A stretch of 64,000 nt of DNA from Roseovarius marisflavi. GTDB taxonomy: Bacteria > Pseudomonadota > Alphaproteobacteria > Rhodobacterales > Rhodobacteraceae. The position numbers were made by a program, and so were the translations under genes. The stretch lies in assembly GCF_900142625.1 (NCBI RefSeq), contig NZ_FRBN01000014.1, forward strand, positions 28,926 to 92,925, in the 5' to 3' direction. The notes below the pieces were generated by a model. The model searched no databases. It was given only the letters and a program-made list of their open reading frames with translations, and was not told the DNA's origin. Below are positions 44,270 through 52,761 of the stretch, in pieces (the first letter of the stretch is position 1; each line of letters begins with the position of its first letter).

Positions 44270-44294
44270 TTGAGTATTTGAGGAAAGATGAAAG
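44270..44294 (-). repeat. Single copy of the dispersed 25-nt repeat
   Basis: TTGAGTATTTG then AGGAAAGATGAAAG matches the repeat unit paired at 11522-11600 with two or three differences. It sits in the spacer just past the ffh stop. Confidence 0.8.
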
Positions 44295-44300
44295 CATGGG

Positions 44301-45803
44301 TTATTTCTTTTTCCCAAAACCGGACAGGCCGGGCGGAAGGCCCATGCCGCCGCCCATGCCACCAAGACCGCCCAAACCACCGGGCAGCTTGCCGCCCATG
44401 GCGCGCGCGGCCTCTTCCATGGCCTTGGGATCATTCATGTCGGGCATGCCGCCTGCGCCTTTGCCGCCAAGCATGCCTTTCATGGCCTGTTTGAGCATGC
44501 CGCCCTTGCCCATCTTCTTCATCATGTCGGCCATCTGGCGGTGCATCTTCAGAAGTTTGTTCAGCTCGGAGACCTCAAGGCCGGCCCCCGCCGCGATCCG
44601 CTTTTTGCGGCTTGCCTGAAGCAGGGCGGGATTGGCGCGTTCTTTCTTGGTCATGGATTGCACCAGGGCGATCTGGCGGGTGATGATCTTGTCGTCAAAC
44701 CCGGCGTCCTGCACCTGTTTGGCCATTTTACCCATGCCGGGCATCATGCCCATCATGCCTTCCATGCCGCCCATCTTCTGCATCTGCTCAAGCTGCATCT
44801 TGAGGTCGTTCATGTTGAACTGACCCTTTTGAAAGCGCTTCATCATCCGCTCGGCCTGTTCGGCCTCGATGGTGGCCTGGGCCTTTTCGACAAGGCTTAC
44901 GATATCGCCCATGCCAAGGATGCGCCCGGCGATGCGTTCGGGTTCAAACGTCTCAAGCGCGTCGAGCTTTTCGCCAAGGCCGACAAAGCGGATCGGCTTG
45001 CCGGTGACAGCGCGCATTGAAAGGGCGGCACCGCCGCGCCCGTCACCATCCATCCGCGTCAGGATCACGCCGGTCACGCCGATCTTGTCGTCAAACTCTG
45101 TCGCCACGTTGACCGCGTCCTGACCGGTCAGGCCATCGACCACCAGCAGCGTCTCGCGCGGCTTGGCCACGTCGCGCACGGCGGCGGCCTGGGCGATCAG
45201 GTCGGTGTCGATATGCAGACGCCCGGCCGTGTCGAGGATATAGACGTCATAGCCGCCCATTGCGGCCTGGGTCTTGGCGCGTTTGGCAATCGCCACCGGG
45301 TCTTCGCCCTTGACGATCGGCAGGGTATCAACCCCGATCTGGGTGCCGAGAATTTGCAGCTGTTCCATCGCCGCCGGGCGGTTCACGTCAAGCGAAGCCA
45401 TCAGCACGCGTTTGCCGTCGCGCTCTTTCAGGCGCTTGGCCAGCTTGGCGGTGGTGGTTGTCTTGCCCGAGCCTTGCAGACCGACCATCAGGATCGGGGC
45501 AGGCGGGTTGTCGATGCGCAGCGCACCGGGGTCATCCGATCCGCGCAGCGTGTCGATCAGCGCGTCATGCACGATCTTGACGACCTGCTGGCCGGGGGTG
45601 ATGGATTTGGTGACCGCCTGACCGGTGGCCTTTTCCTGAATCGCCTTGACGAAATCGCGCGCCACGGGCAGCGACACATCGGCCTCAAGCAGGGCAACAC
45701 GCACCTCACGCAGGGCGGTTTTGACATCCTCTTCGGACAGCGCCCCTTGTTTCGTCAGCCGGTCAAAGACACCGGAGAGGCGTTCGGACAGATTTTCAAA
45801 CAT
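44301..45803 (-). CDS. ffh: Signal recognition particle protein Ffh
   Basis: A 500-residue SRP GTPase: N domain (1-90), G domain with GLQGSGKTTTTAKLA (about 108), DTAGRLH (about 190) and TRMDGDGRGGAALS, then a Met-rich M domain (about 320-455) that binds SRP RNA and signal peptides. The C-terminus is Gly/Met-rich (GGLGGMGGGMGLPPG). ATG 45803 with AAAGGAGCG upstream is the family start although the frame stays open to 45980. A structured leader of about 150 bases precedes it. Confidence 0.95.
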   Translation of the reverse strand: MFENLSERLSGVFDRLTKQGALSEEDVKTALREVRVALLEADVSLPVARDFVKAIQEKATGQAVTKSITPGQQVVKIVHDALIDTLRGSDDPGALRIDNPPAPILMVGLQGSGKTTTTAKLAKRLKERDGKRVLMASLDVNRPAAMEQLQILGTQIGVDTLPIVKGEDPVAIAKRAKTQAAMGGYDVYILDTAGRLHIDTDLIAQAAAVRDVAKPRETLLVVDGLTGQDAVNVATEFDDKIGVTGVILTRMDGDGRGGAALSMRAVTGKPIRFVGLGEKLDALETFEPERIAGRILGMGDIVSLVEKAQATIEAEQAERMMKRFQKGQFNMNDLKMQLEQMQKMGGMEGMMGMMPGMGKMAKQVQDAGFDDKIITRQIALVQSMTKKERANPALLQASRKKRIAAGAGLEVSELNKLLKMHRQMADMMKKMGKGGMLKQAMKGMLGGKGAGGMPDMNDPKAMEEAARAMGGKLPGGLGGLGGMGGGMGLPPGLSGFGKKK

Positions 45804-45950
45804 CTCAGGCGCTCCTTTGAGCAGTTGATCAATAGCCCCAAAATAGGCAGGGACGGTGCAAATGCCAATCTCCCCCGTGGGCGCAACGCGCTGACGGAGG
45901 GCGATCCCTGCACAATGGCATAGGGACCGGAAGCGTTGAACTTCCGGAGG
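45804..45950 (-). promoter_or_regulatory. Structured 5' leader of ffh
   Basis: Between the promoter and ffh several helices are possible: CCGGAAG/CTTCCGG (45927-45947); GCAGGGA/TCCCTGC (45847-45853 with 45905-45911), enclosing CCCCCGT/ACGGAGG (45872-45878 with 45894-45900; one G-U pair in the RNA) and GCGC/GCGC. ATGCCA (45862-45867) can also pair with TGGCAT (45916-45921), which crosses the GCAGGGA helix, giving a pseudoknot or two exclusive folds. No SRP RNA hallmark (GGAAG..AGCAGCC) is present. Confidence 0.5.
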
Positions 45951-45958
45951 TTGGGTGG

Positions 45959-45987
45959 CGTTTACGCGCGCCGATGGCACGAGTCAA
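45959..45987 (-). promoter_or_regulatory. Candidate sigma-70 promoter of ffh
   Basis: On the minus strand, TTGACT (45987-45982) and TAAACG (45964-45959) are separated by 17 bases. Transcription would start near 45952, giving a leader of about 150 bases before the ffh ATG. Confidence 0.55.
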
Positions 45988-46009
45988 GCCTTGGGATTTG
46001 GGCGAGGGC

Positions 46010-46516
46010 CTAGCGGGGCGGCAGCAAGAAGCTTTCGAAGGTTGCATACATCCGGGCGGCTTCGGACGGGGTCAGGCGGGCATGACCGGGCAGAAAGGCG
46101 GCGATGTCATGACCGCTATAGCGCCCGACAAGCTTGCCGTCACGCAGGACAAGCCGCTGGCGTGCGAAATCATAGGCGCGGTCATGACAGAACAGGCAAC
46201 GCTGGTCCAGCCCACTGTATAACCCGCCTGACAAAAGTTGTTGGCGAAACATCGCCACAAGGCTCTGGATTGCGGGCTCTGGCTGGCCTCCGCGATGATA
46301 GCGGAGAAACGCCGCAACCGGCCTGTCGCCCGAGGTCATTGGTGTGTCACTGTCAAGGTGAAGCTTCGCGCGGGCAAAGGCTCCGGCATGACCATGGCAC
46401 GACAGGCACTCTGCCTCAAAAACCTGATGCGGGTCGAGATCCTGCGCCTCGCTGCCTTGCGAGCACAGCAATACCAACAGAAGCACGCGTGCGGCATGGA
46501 TAAGGAGACTTGGCAT
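46010..46516 (-). CDS. Exported dihaem cytochrome c-like protein
   Basis: A 168-residue protein with a signal peptide (MPSLLIHAARVLLLVLLCSQ, cleaved near residue 25) and two haem motifs, CLSCH (about 37) and CLFCH (about 107), separated by a segment with DTPMTSGDRPVAAFLRYHRG. It is likely a periplasmic electron carrier. The upstream in-frame TTG 46534 is less likely than ATG 46516. An imperfect FNR-like sequence, TTGCGTCAGGTCAA (46572-46585), lies upstream. It is divergent from the LysR gene. Confidence 0.82.
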   Translation of the reverse strand: MPSLLIHAARVLLLVLLCSQGSEAQDLDPHQVFEAECLSCHGHAGAFARAKLHLDSDTPMTSGDRPVAAFLRYHRGGQPEPAIQSLVAMFRQQLLSGGLYSGLDQRCLFCHDRAYDFARQRLVLRDGKLVGRYSGHDIAAFLPGHARLTPSEAARMYATFESFLLPPR

Positions 46517-46696
46517 GTTCGAGGCTCCGGTCAATATTTAACCATTTTACGCCCCAATCAGCGGTGGCGCATTGCGTCAGGTCAAAAAGTCGGGAATCGT
46601 TTTGCCGTTGCGGGAATGGGCCTTGCGCTTTACGACAGATGCGAACGCCCGACCGTGTTGCCGGGGGGCGATGTGAGTTAACGCACAGAGAGAACA

Positions 46697-47578
46697 ATGG
46701 AACATTGGGATGAAGTGCGCACCGCCTATAACGTCGCGCGCATTGGCACGGTCAGCGGCGCCGCAGAGGTTTTGGGCGTGCATCATGCCACGGTGATCCG
46801 GCACATTGACGCGCTGGAGGAACGCCTTGGCGTCAAGCTTTTTCAGCGCCATGCGCGCGGCTATACGCCGACCGAGGCGGGCAGCGATCTGTTGCGTGTC
46901 GCGCAGGCCACCGATGATCAGTTCAGCCAGCTGGCCGGGCGCATCAAAGGGCGCGGCAACGAGGTGTCCGGCGAGTTGGTGGTCACCTCCATCGGCGGGC
47001 TCAGTCATTTGCTGGTGCCGGTTCTGGCGGCGTTTCAGGATGCCTATCCGGGGCTGACCGTGCGCTATCTGACCGGCGACCGCCTGTTCCGGCTTGAATA
47101 TGGCGAGGCACATGTGGCGGTGCGCGCGGGCGCGGTTCCCGATCAGCCCGACAATGTGGTTCAGCCGTTTTTCCGCCAGGACTTCACGCTTTATGCCAGC
47201 GAGGCCTATGTGGCGCGCCATGGCCTGCCAGAGTCATGCAAGGATTTCGGCACGCATCGCTTTGTCGGCGCGGATGATCCGAAAAGCCGCGCGCCCTTTG
47301 CCCGCTGGATGCAGGAAAACGTGCCCGCCGAGAATATCATCTTCAAAAGCGGTGATGTGCATGCACAGCGCCGCGCGATCCTGAGTGGGGCCGGTATCGG
47401 CTTTACCTCGGTCTTGCAGGCCGCCGAGGTCGAGGGGCTTGTCCAGGTGGTGCCGCCCAAGCCGGACTGGGCCGCGCCACTGTGGCTTGTGACGCATATG
47501 GATCTGCACCGCACCACCAAGGTTCAGGCGTTTCTGGCCTTTCTCAAGGAGCATTCCAAAGCCTGGCAGCCCGAATGA
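46697..47578 (+). CDS. LysR-family transcriptional regulator
   Basis: A 293-residue LTTR with HTH at about residues 6-62 (TVSGAAEVLGVHHATVIRHI) and a substrate-binding domain. The HHATVIRHIDALEERLG recognition region is distinctive for a subgroup near CatM/AaeR-like proteins, but I cannot assign a ligand. Its stop overlaps the EamA transporter start (ATGA), so the regulator and exporter are one unit. Confidence 0.9.
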   Translation: MEHWDEVRTAYNVARIGTVSGAAEVLGVHHATVIRHIDALEERLGVKLFQRHARGYTPTEAGSDLLRVAQATDDQFSQLAGRIKGRGNEVSGELVVTSIGGLSHLLVPVLAAFQDAYPGLTVRYLTGDRLFRLEYGEAHVAVRAGAVPDQPDNVVQPFFRQDFTLYASEAYVARHGLPESCKDFGTHRFVGADDPKSRAPFARWMQENVPAENIIFKSGDVHAQRRAILSGAGIGFTSVLQAAEVEGLVQVVPPKPDWAAPLWLVTHMDLHRTTKVQAFLAFLKEHSKAWQPE

Positions 47579-48468
47579 TGCCTGCCGCGCGCGGGCATCT
47601 TGCGATGCTGGCGTTCTCGGCGCTTGTGGCGGGGTCTTTCGCGCTTGGGTCGCTGGCGGCTGGGTATATTGCACCGGCCGCCCTGAATGCGCCGCGCTTT
47701 GTTCTGGCGGCGATGCTCGTCGGGGCCGGGGCGGCGATGACCACCGGCATCCCGCGCAGTACCTGGCGCGCGCCCTGGCGCTATCTGCTGCTTGGCGGGG
47801 CGATGGGGCTTTACTTCGTGCTGATGTTCGAGGGGCTGAAAACCGCGCCGCCGGTGTCTGCGGCGGCGGTGTTTACCCTGACGCCGGTGATGGCGGGGCT
47901 GGCGGGCTATGTGATGCTGCGCCAGATCACCACGCCGCGCATGGCGCTTGCCCTGGCGATCGGGGCGATGGGCGCGCTCTGGGTGATCTTTCGCGCCGAC
48001 CTTGGGGCTTTGCTGGCGTTTGAGGTCGGGCGCGGCGAGGTGATCTATTTCTGGGGCTGCGCGGCGCATGCGATCTATACGCCGCTGGTGCGCCTTCTCA
48101 ATCGCGGCGAGCGTCCGGTGGCGTTTTCCTTTGGCACCATGCTGGCGGCGGCTGGGCTGATCACGTTGGCGGGCTGGTCCGATATCGAAGCGACCGATTG
48201 GGCCGCTTTGCCCGGGATCGTGTGGATCACGCTGATCTATACGGCGCTTTTTGCCACGGCCCTGACCTTTGTGTTGCTGCAATACGCAAGCCTGCACCTG
48301 CCAAGCGCCAAGGTGATGGCCTATACCTATCTCACGCCCTCTTGGGTCATCTGCTGGCAGGTGGCGCTTGGCCATCCGGTGCCGGGCGGTCTTGTGCTGG
48401 CGGGGATCGGGTTGACGGTTGTGGCGCTGTTCCTGTTGCTTAAGGACGAAACCGCCGTTCTCAGATAA
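47575..48468 (+). CDS. EamA/DMT-family transporter
   Basis: A 297-residue ten-helix drug/metabolite transporter with two EamA repeats; TAPPVSAAAVFTLTPVMAGL ends repeat one and LHLPSAKVMAYTYLTPSWVI repeat two. Family members export amino acids, nucleobases or drugs. It is translationally coupled to the upstream LysR. Its last eight bases overlap the end of the convergent glycosyltransferase. Confidence 0.88.
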   Translation: MMPAARGHLAMLAFSALVAGSFALGSLAAGYIAPAALNAPRFVLAAMLVGAGAAMTTGIPRSTWRAPWRYLLLGGAMGLYFVLMFEGLKTAPPVSAAAVFTLTPVMAGLAGYVMLRQITTPRMALALAIGAMGALWVIFRADLGALLAFEVGRGEVIYFWGCAAHAIYTPLVRLLNRGERPVAFSFGTMLAAAGLITLAGWSDIEATDWAALPGIVWITLIYTALFATALTFVLLQYASLHLPSAKVMAYTYLTPSWVICWQVALGHPVPGGLVLAGIGLTVVALFLLLKDETAVLR

Positions 48469-49444
48469 ACCCGGCCTTTTTCAGATCGAACCGCAATTGA
48501 CGCATCTCCGGTGGCATCGCGCTTTCGCGCTCGCTTGGTTGCGGGTCGCTGGCCATCTGCGACAGGGCCGCGTTGGTCCAGAGGTCGGCCTTGGCAAAGC
48601 TGGTGATCTGGCGCGCGATGGCATCAAAGGCGGGCTGGCGCGTGCGCCGCTGGATAAGGCCGACCCGCGCACCAATCGGCATCACGAAGGGCGCAAGATG
48701 AAAGGCCGAGCCATCGGGGCCGACAATGTCATGCGCGGCCATGTAGCGTTGGCATTGCACGGCAATCGTATGGCGCTCGGGATGAAAGATCGTATAGCCC
48801 GCCGCCGACAGCCAGCGTTCGATTTGCTGTTCATGTGGCACCTGCTGGGCCGGATTTTTGAGCCGACGGCGCGAGATATAGAGTTTGTCCGGCCCCTCGG
48901 GCGTCAACGCGGCGCAGAGGTGCTGGCGCACATAGGTGCGAAATTCGGGGGTGCCGCCGGTCCAGTGCATATGCCCCATGCCCTGGCTTGGCACCACCAA
49001 TTCGTCAACCTGAACCGGCTCTGCGGCCAGGTGCACGGGCAATCCCTGTCCCAGGATGTCGAGAAGCGGGCCAAGGCGGCGCCGGATCACCGCCGCAATA
49101 TCGCGTCCCTGCATCGGGATGATGATGATCCCGTCAAAGGGCCCTTCGGCGTAATCAAGCGCCCAGAGGCGGCTGATGCATTCCAGAAGGAAATGACCGA
49201 AATGATGTCGCCCGACCCCGACAAAAAGCCAGCGACCGCGCAGATGCGCGACCGGCCCGTCTGGCGCATCAGGGTCCGGCGTGAACCGTCCGCCCGACAA
49301 CAGGGTGCGCGCCTGTGCAACCGCATCGCCATCCGCCGTCACCACACCACAGGCGTGGCCGGTCCCGGCGGTCATCGGCATGACAATCGCGCGGCTGAGC
49401 ACGTCAATCCGGGCCTCGGGCAGATGTTTGGCGTCAGGACTCAT
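48461..49444 (-). CDS. Glycosyltransferase family 61 (DUF563) protein
   Basis: A 327-residue protein with GT61 hallmarks: WLFVGVGRHHFGHFLLECIS (about 85-104), the DKLYISRRRLKNPAQQV segment (about 200) and the ending FHPERHTIAVQCQRYMAAHD then GSAFHLAPF (about 250-270). Such enzymes add sugars to surface polysaccharide or glycans. The start at ATG 49444 lies inside the last codons of the ArsR gene (11-base overlap); other starts further upstream are possible. Confidence 0.75.
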   Translation of the reverse strand: MSPDAKHLPEARIDVLSRAIVMPMTAGTGHACGVVTADGDAVAQARTLLSGGRFTPDPDAPDGPVAHLRGRWLFVGVGRHHFGHFLLECISRLWALDYAEGPFDGIIIIPMQGRDIAAVIRRRLGPLLDILGQGLPVHLAAEPVQVDELVVPSQGMGHMHWTGGTPEFRTYVRQHLCAALTPEGPDKLYISRRRLKNPAQQVPHEQQIERWLSAAGYTIFHPERHTIAVQCQRYMAAHDIVGPDGSAFHLAPFVMPIGARVGLIQRRTRQPAFDAIARQITSFAKADLWTNAALSQMASDPQPSERESAMPPEMRQLRFDLKKAGFI

Positions 49445-49769
49445 CGGGCAACTCTGCGCGCAGGAACCTTTCAAAAGCGTCAAGATTCACCGCCTCGAAC
49501 TGACCAAAGCCCTGCATCCAGATGCTTGCATCGCGCATCGCGTCGGGCTCCAGCTTGCACCATTTCACACGCCCGCGCCGTTCCTGACTGATAAGGCCTG
49601 CGCGGCTGAGGATGTTGAGATGCTTGGAGATCGCCGCAAGGCTCATCTCGAAGGGATCGGCCACATCGGTCACGGCCATGTCATCCTCGAGCAGCATCGA
49701 CAGGATCGCGCGGCGGGTCGGGTCGCCGAGGGCGGCAAAAACGGTATCAAGTGCCTGCGATTTATCCAT
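49434..49769 (-). CDS. ArsR-family transcriptional regulator
   Basis: A 111-residue winged-helix repressor: ALGDPTRRAILSMLLEDDMA (about 12-31), the recognition helix in MSLAAISKHLNILSRAGLIS and a WCKLEPDAM tail. It has no CXC metal motif in the alpha-3 region, so it is probably not a classical metal sensor. ATG 49769 is chosen by family length; the frame continues to 49826. It overlaps the glycosyltransferase gene by 11 bases. Confidence 0.87.
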   Translation of the reverse strand: MDKSQALDTVFAALGDPTRRAILSMLLEDDMAVTDVADPFEMSLAAISKHLNILSRAGLISQERRGRVKWCKLEPDAMRDASIWMQGFGQFEAVNLDAFERFLRAELPDES

Positions 49770-49880
49770 GATCTTGTTAAGCCCAACCAGATGCCCGGCG
49801 TCAACGCTAATGCGGGCCCCGCGCATCGGCCGTGCGGGTCAAGTGTGACTTTTCCGGCTCTTTTGCCTGCCAAACCGGAT

Positions 49881-49905
49881 TGATCTGTGACAAAGTCACG
49901 GATCA
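49881..49905. promoter_or_regulatory. Palindrome before the UspA gene
   Basis: TGATC-TGTGAC-AAA-GTCACG-GATCA is a 25-base dyad with one mismatched pair. It overlaps TTGAT-CTGT-GACAA (49880-49893), an FNR-like sequence with 8 of 10 matches. It lies about 55-75 bases before the start, suitable for activation. Confidence 0.45.
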
Positions 49906-49957
49906 GCCGCCGGTTTAGGCTCGTGGCGCAACAACAGGAAACGCGAAAGGATTGAGT

Positions 49958-50371
49958 ATGTTTTCAACAATCATGGTTCCCGTCGATCTGGTTCACAAGG
50001 ATACGCTTGCCAAGGCACTGGACGTGGCCGGTGAAATGGCAAAGCAGCACGGCGCGGTCATCAAGGTGGTCAGCGTGGGCGGTGAAATGCCCAACGAACT
50101 TGGTCACAACTCGGGCGAATTCACCGAGACCGTTCAGGCGTTCGCCAAGGGCCTGCGCGACAAATATGGGGTTGAAGTCGAGGCCGAAACCATCATCAGC
50201 CATGACCCCGAGGTCGAAACCACCTCGGCGCTAATGAAAGCGATCGAGAGCACCGGCGCCGATCTTGTGATCATGGCAAGCCACGTGCCCGGCATCCTTG
50301 AACATATCTTCAGCTCGCATGGCGGCTATATCGCCCAGCATGCCAAGGTTTCGGTCTTCATCATTCGATAA
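49958..50371 (+). CDS. Universal stress protein UspA family
   Basis: A 137-residue Usp with the Rossmann-like opening MFSTIMVPVDLVHKD and the ATP-type end motif around LVIMASHVPGILEHIFSSHG then VFII. ATG 49958 is chosen over TTG 49952; GAAAGG is upstream. Usp proteins of this group respond to low oxygen or redox in Rhodobacter, and the dyad at 49881 may serve that. It is followed by a strong GC hairpin. Confidence 0.9.
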   Translation: MFSTIMVPVDLVHKDTLAKALDVAGEMAKQHGAVIKVVSVGGEMPNELGHNSGEFTETVQAFAKGLRDKYGVEVEAETIISHDPEVETTSALMKAIESTGADLVIMASHVPGILEHIFSSHGGYIAQHAKVSVFIIR

Positions 50372-50381
50372 AGCCCCCTGC

Positions 50382-50420
50382 GCGCCGGGCCGGGTTCGGT
50401 GACCCGTCGGCCCGGTGCGC
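50382..50420 (+). terminator. Strong GC hairpin after the UspA gene
   Basis: CCGGGCCG (50385-50392) pairs perfectly with CGGCCCGG (50408-50415), with flanking GCG/CGC extending the stem. No T tract follows, so it may stabilise the 3' end or act with Rho. Confidence 0.6.
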
Positions 50421-50511
50421 CAGTGATCCAGAAAAAGCTCAACCATCTGGTTGAATATAACCAAAGCGCCCCCTCGGCGCGAAACAGGCCCTGCGGCGGA
50501 ATCGCACGCGC

Positions 50512-50536
50512 CTTTCATCTTTCCAAAAATACTCAA
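50512..50536 (+). repeat. Single copy of the dispersed 25-nt repeat
   Basis: CTTTCATCTTTCC then AAAAATACTCAA is identical to the left arm at 11522-11546 and is followed by six more A residues. It lies in the otherwise empty 266-base spacer between the UspA gene and atpI. Confidence 0.85.
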
Positions 50537-50637
50537 AAAAACAAAAGGTTACATCGTATTTCCGCACTGCGGCCCGGCGCTTGACTCGGGGGCGGCTGCC
50601 GCATAGCAAAGGCGCAACCGAGTTGAGGGGCGACGGC

Positions 50638-51000
50638 GTGACAGATCCCGATCAGGCAGAGCGACTTGCGCAGCTTGAGGCGAGGATCAACCGGCTCAAA
50701 GCCAAGGATGCGCCAAAGTCTCATCAGGAGGAACATTATTCCCAGGCAAATCTCGCCTGGCGGATGGTGATTGAACTTGTTGCCGGTCTGTTGATCGGCT
50801 TTGGCATAGGGTACGGGCTGGATAGCCTGTTCGGGACGCTCCCGATTTTCCTGGTGCTGTTTACATTGCTGGGTCTGGCGGCCGGCGTCAAAACGATGAT
50901 GCGAAGCGCGGCCGAACTGCAGCAAAAGAACATGGCCGCTACGGTCAGCGACAATGCGCCCGAAAAGGGCGCCGATGAGAGGGCAAAAAATGGCGACTGA
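50638..51000 (+). CDS. atpI: ATP synthase accessory protein AtpI
   Basis: A 120-residue protein with two transmembrane helices (about residues 45-65 and 70-95) typical of AtpI, which helps assemble the c-ring. GTG 50638 is preceded by GAGGGG. The N-terminal 40 residues are charged and coiled. It overlaps atpB by 11 bases and heads the F0 operon. Confidence 0.9.
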   Translation: MTDPDQAERLAQLEARINRLKAKDAPKSHQEEHYSQANLAWRMVIELVAGLLIGFGIGYGLDSLFGTLPIFLVLFTLLGLAAGVKTMMRSAAELQQKNMAATVSDNAPEKGADERAKNGD

Positions 51001-51772
51001 AACGCATGGTGCCGATCAAGGCGGTCTGGTATTCCACCCGATGGATCAGTTCATTGTCAAACCGCTGTTTGGCGACGGGCCGGTTGGCCTTTTCACGCTG
51101 ACCAATGTGACCTTGTGGATGGCACTGACCGTTCTGGCGATCTTCGCGCTTCTGGTTCTGGGCACCTCCGGGCGCGCCACGATCCCGAGCCGGGTGCAGT
51201 CGGTTGCCGAGCTGGTCTATGATTTCATCCGCAAGATGGTCGAAGACGTCGCCGGCAAGGATGCACTGGTGTTCTTTCCCTACATCATGACGCTGTTCCT
51301 GTTCATTCTTTTCGCAAACTTCCTCGGCCTCCTGCCGATGGCCTTTACCACCACGAGTCATATCGCGGTGACGGCTGTAATGGCGGTGATGGTGTTCCTG
51401 ACCGTAACCATCGTGGGTTTCGTCAAGCATGGCTTTGGCTTTCTCGGCCTGTTCTGGGTGAGCTCGGCGCCGCTGGCGCTGCGCCCGGTACTGGCGCTGA
51501 TCGAGGTGATTTCCTACTTCGTGCGCCCGGTCAGCCATTCCATTCGTCTTGCAGGCAACATGATGGCCGGTCACGCTGTGGTCAAAGTCTTCGCGGCCTT
51601 CGCGCCGATGATCCTGATCTCGACCGGTATCGGCCTTGTGGTCACGCCGCTGTCGATCCTGGCGATCTCGACGATCTATGCGCTTGAGGTGCTTGTGGCA
51701 TTCATTCAGGCCTATGTCTTTACCATCCTGACCTGTGTCTATCTCAAGGATGCGCTGCATCCGAGCCACTAA
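50990..51772 (+). CDS. atpB: F0F1 ATP synthase subunit a
   Basis: A 260-residue subunit a with five or six helices and the essential arginine in [17 protein letters not shown] (about residues 178-194). It forms the proton half-channels facing the c-ring. ATG 50990 ([12 protein letters not shown]) is inside the atpI tail; the frame is open to 50954 but without an RBS there. Confidence 0.95.
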   Translation: MATETHGADQGGLVFHPMDQFIVKPLFGDGPVGLFTLTNVTLWMALTVLAIFALLVLGTSGRATIPSRVQSVAELVYDFIRKMVEDVAGKDALVFFPYIMTLFLFILFANFLGLLPMAFTTTSHIAVTAVMAVMVFLTVTIVGFVKHGFGFLGLFWVSSAPLALRPVLALIEVISYFVRPVSHSIRLAGNMMAGHAVVKVFAAFAPMILISTGIGLVVTPLSILAISTIYALEVLVAFIQAYVFTILTCVYLKDALHPSH

Positions 51773-51899
51773 GGGATACGGTGGGTTCCACCCACCCTGC
51801 GAACAAACCGGCAGGTCTGATCCTGCTTCGAAACGACGGCGGGTTCGCCTGCCTCACGACCGACTGATCAATGCCAATTCCAACTTAAGGAGAAATCAC

Positions 51900-52136
51900 A
51901 TGGAAGGCGATATCGTACAAATGGGTGCCTACATCGGCGCAGGCCTCGCATGCACAGGCATGGGTGGCGCGGCTCTTGGTGTGGGTCACGTGGCCGGCAA
52001 CTTCCTCTCGGGCGCTCTGCGTAACCCTTCGGCCGCTGCTGGCCAGACCGCGACACTGTTCATCGGTATCGCATTTGCCGAAGCTCTGGGGATTTTCTCG
52101 TTCCTCGTCGCGCTTCTGCTCATGTTCGCTGTCTAA
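51900..52136 (+). CDS. atpE: F0F1 ATP synthase subunit c
   Basis: A 78-residue two-helix proteolipid starting [20 protein letters not shown]. The proton-carrying glutamate lies in [15 protein letters not shown] (Glu about 61). AAGGAGAAATCAC precedes the ATG. It is 127 bases after atpB, a gap in which I see no gene. Confidence 0.96.
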   Translation: MEGDIVQMGAYIGAGLACTGMGGAALGVGHVAGNFLSGALRNPSAAAGQTATLFIGIAFAEALGIFSFLVALLLMFAV

Positions 52137-52223
52137 GACTCTTGGGTAGCTGATCCTTTCGACCGGGGGGCGGCGCATTGTCGTCGCCGCCCGGTGCACG
52201 GAACTTTCCCTTAGGAGAACGAC

Positions 52224-52757
52224 ATGGCAAGCGAAACGCACAACGCCGCTGACGCCGCCGCATCCGCGCCGGGGTTGCCGCAGCTTAATTTCGATCACTT
52301 CGGCAACCAGATTTTCTGGCTTCTGGTCACGCTTGTCGTGATCTATTTTGTCCTGTCGCGCATTGCGCTGCCGCGGATTGCGGCTGTGCTGGCTGAGCGT
52401 CATGGCACCATTACCAATGACCTTGCAGCCGCCGAAGACCTCAAGGCCAAGGCGGTCGAGGCTGAAGAGGCTTACAACAAGGCTCTGGCCGATGCCCGCG
52501 GCGAGGCACAGACCATCGTCAACGAGGCCAAGGCCGAGATCAAAGCCGATCTCGACAAGGCGATTGCCAAGGCTGACGCCGAGATCGCGGCAAAGACTGC
52601 CGAGGGCGAAAAGAAAATCGACGAGATCCGCGCCAACGCTCTTGAAAGCGTCAGAGAGGTTGCCAACGACACCACTGGTGAAATCGTTGCTGCTCTTGGC
52701 GGCAAGGCCGACAAGCGCACTGTAACCGCGGCTGTGACCGCCCGGATGAAAGGGTAA
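52224..52757 (+). CDS. atpX: F0F1 ATP synthase subunit b'
   Basis: A 177-residue b-type stator subunit with an N-terminal helix (about 32-50) and a long Ala/Glu/Lys coiled coil. The negatively flavoured Ala-rich N-terminus before the helix and first position of the pair mark it as b'. Separate b and b' genes are usual in phototroph-related alphaproteobacteria. AGGAG lies before the ATG; atpF follows four bases later. Confidence 0.93.
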   Translation: MASETHNAADAAASAPGLPQLNFDHFGNQIFWLLVTLVVIYFVLSRIALPRIAAVLAERHGTITNDLAAAEDLKAKAVEAEEAYNKALADARGEAQTIVNEAKAEIKADLDKAIAKADAEIAAKTAEGEKKIDEIRANALESVREVANDTTGEIVAALGGKADKRTVTAAVTARMKG

Positions 52758-52761
52758 TCGC

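Noticed and set aside
45804..45950. SRP (4.5S) RNA gene next to ffh
   Set aside because: Helices are present but the conserved GGAAG tetraloop side and AGCAGCC are absent, and the segment reads as a leader of ffh.
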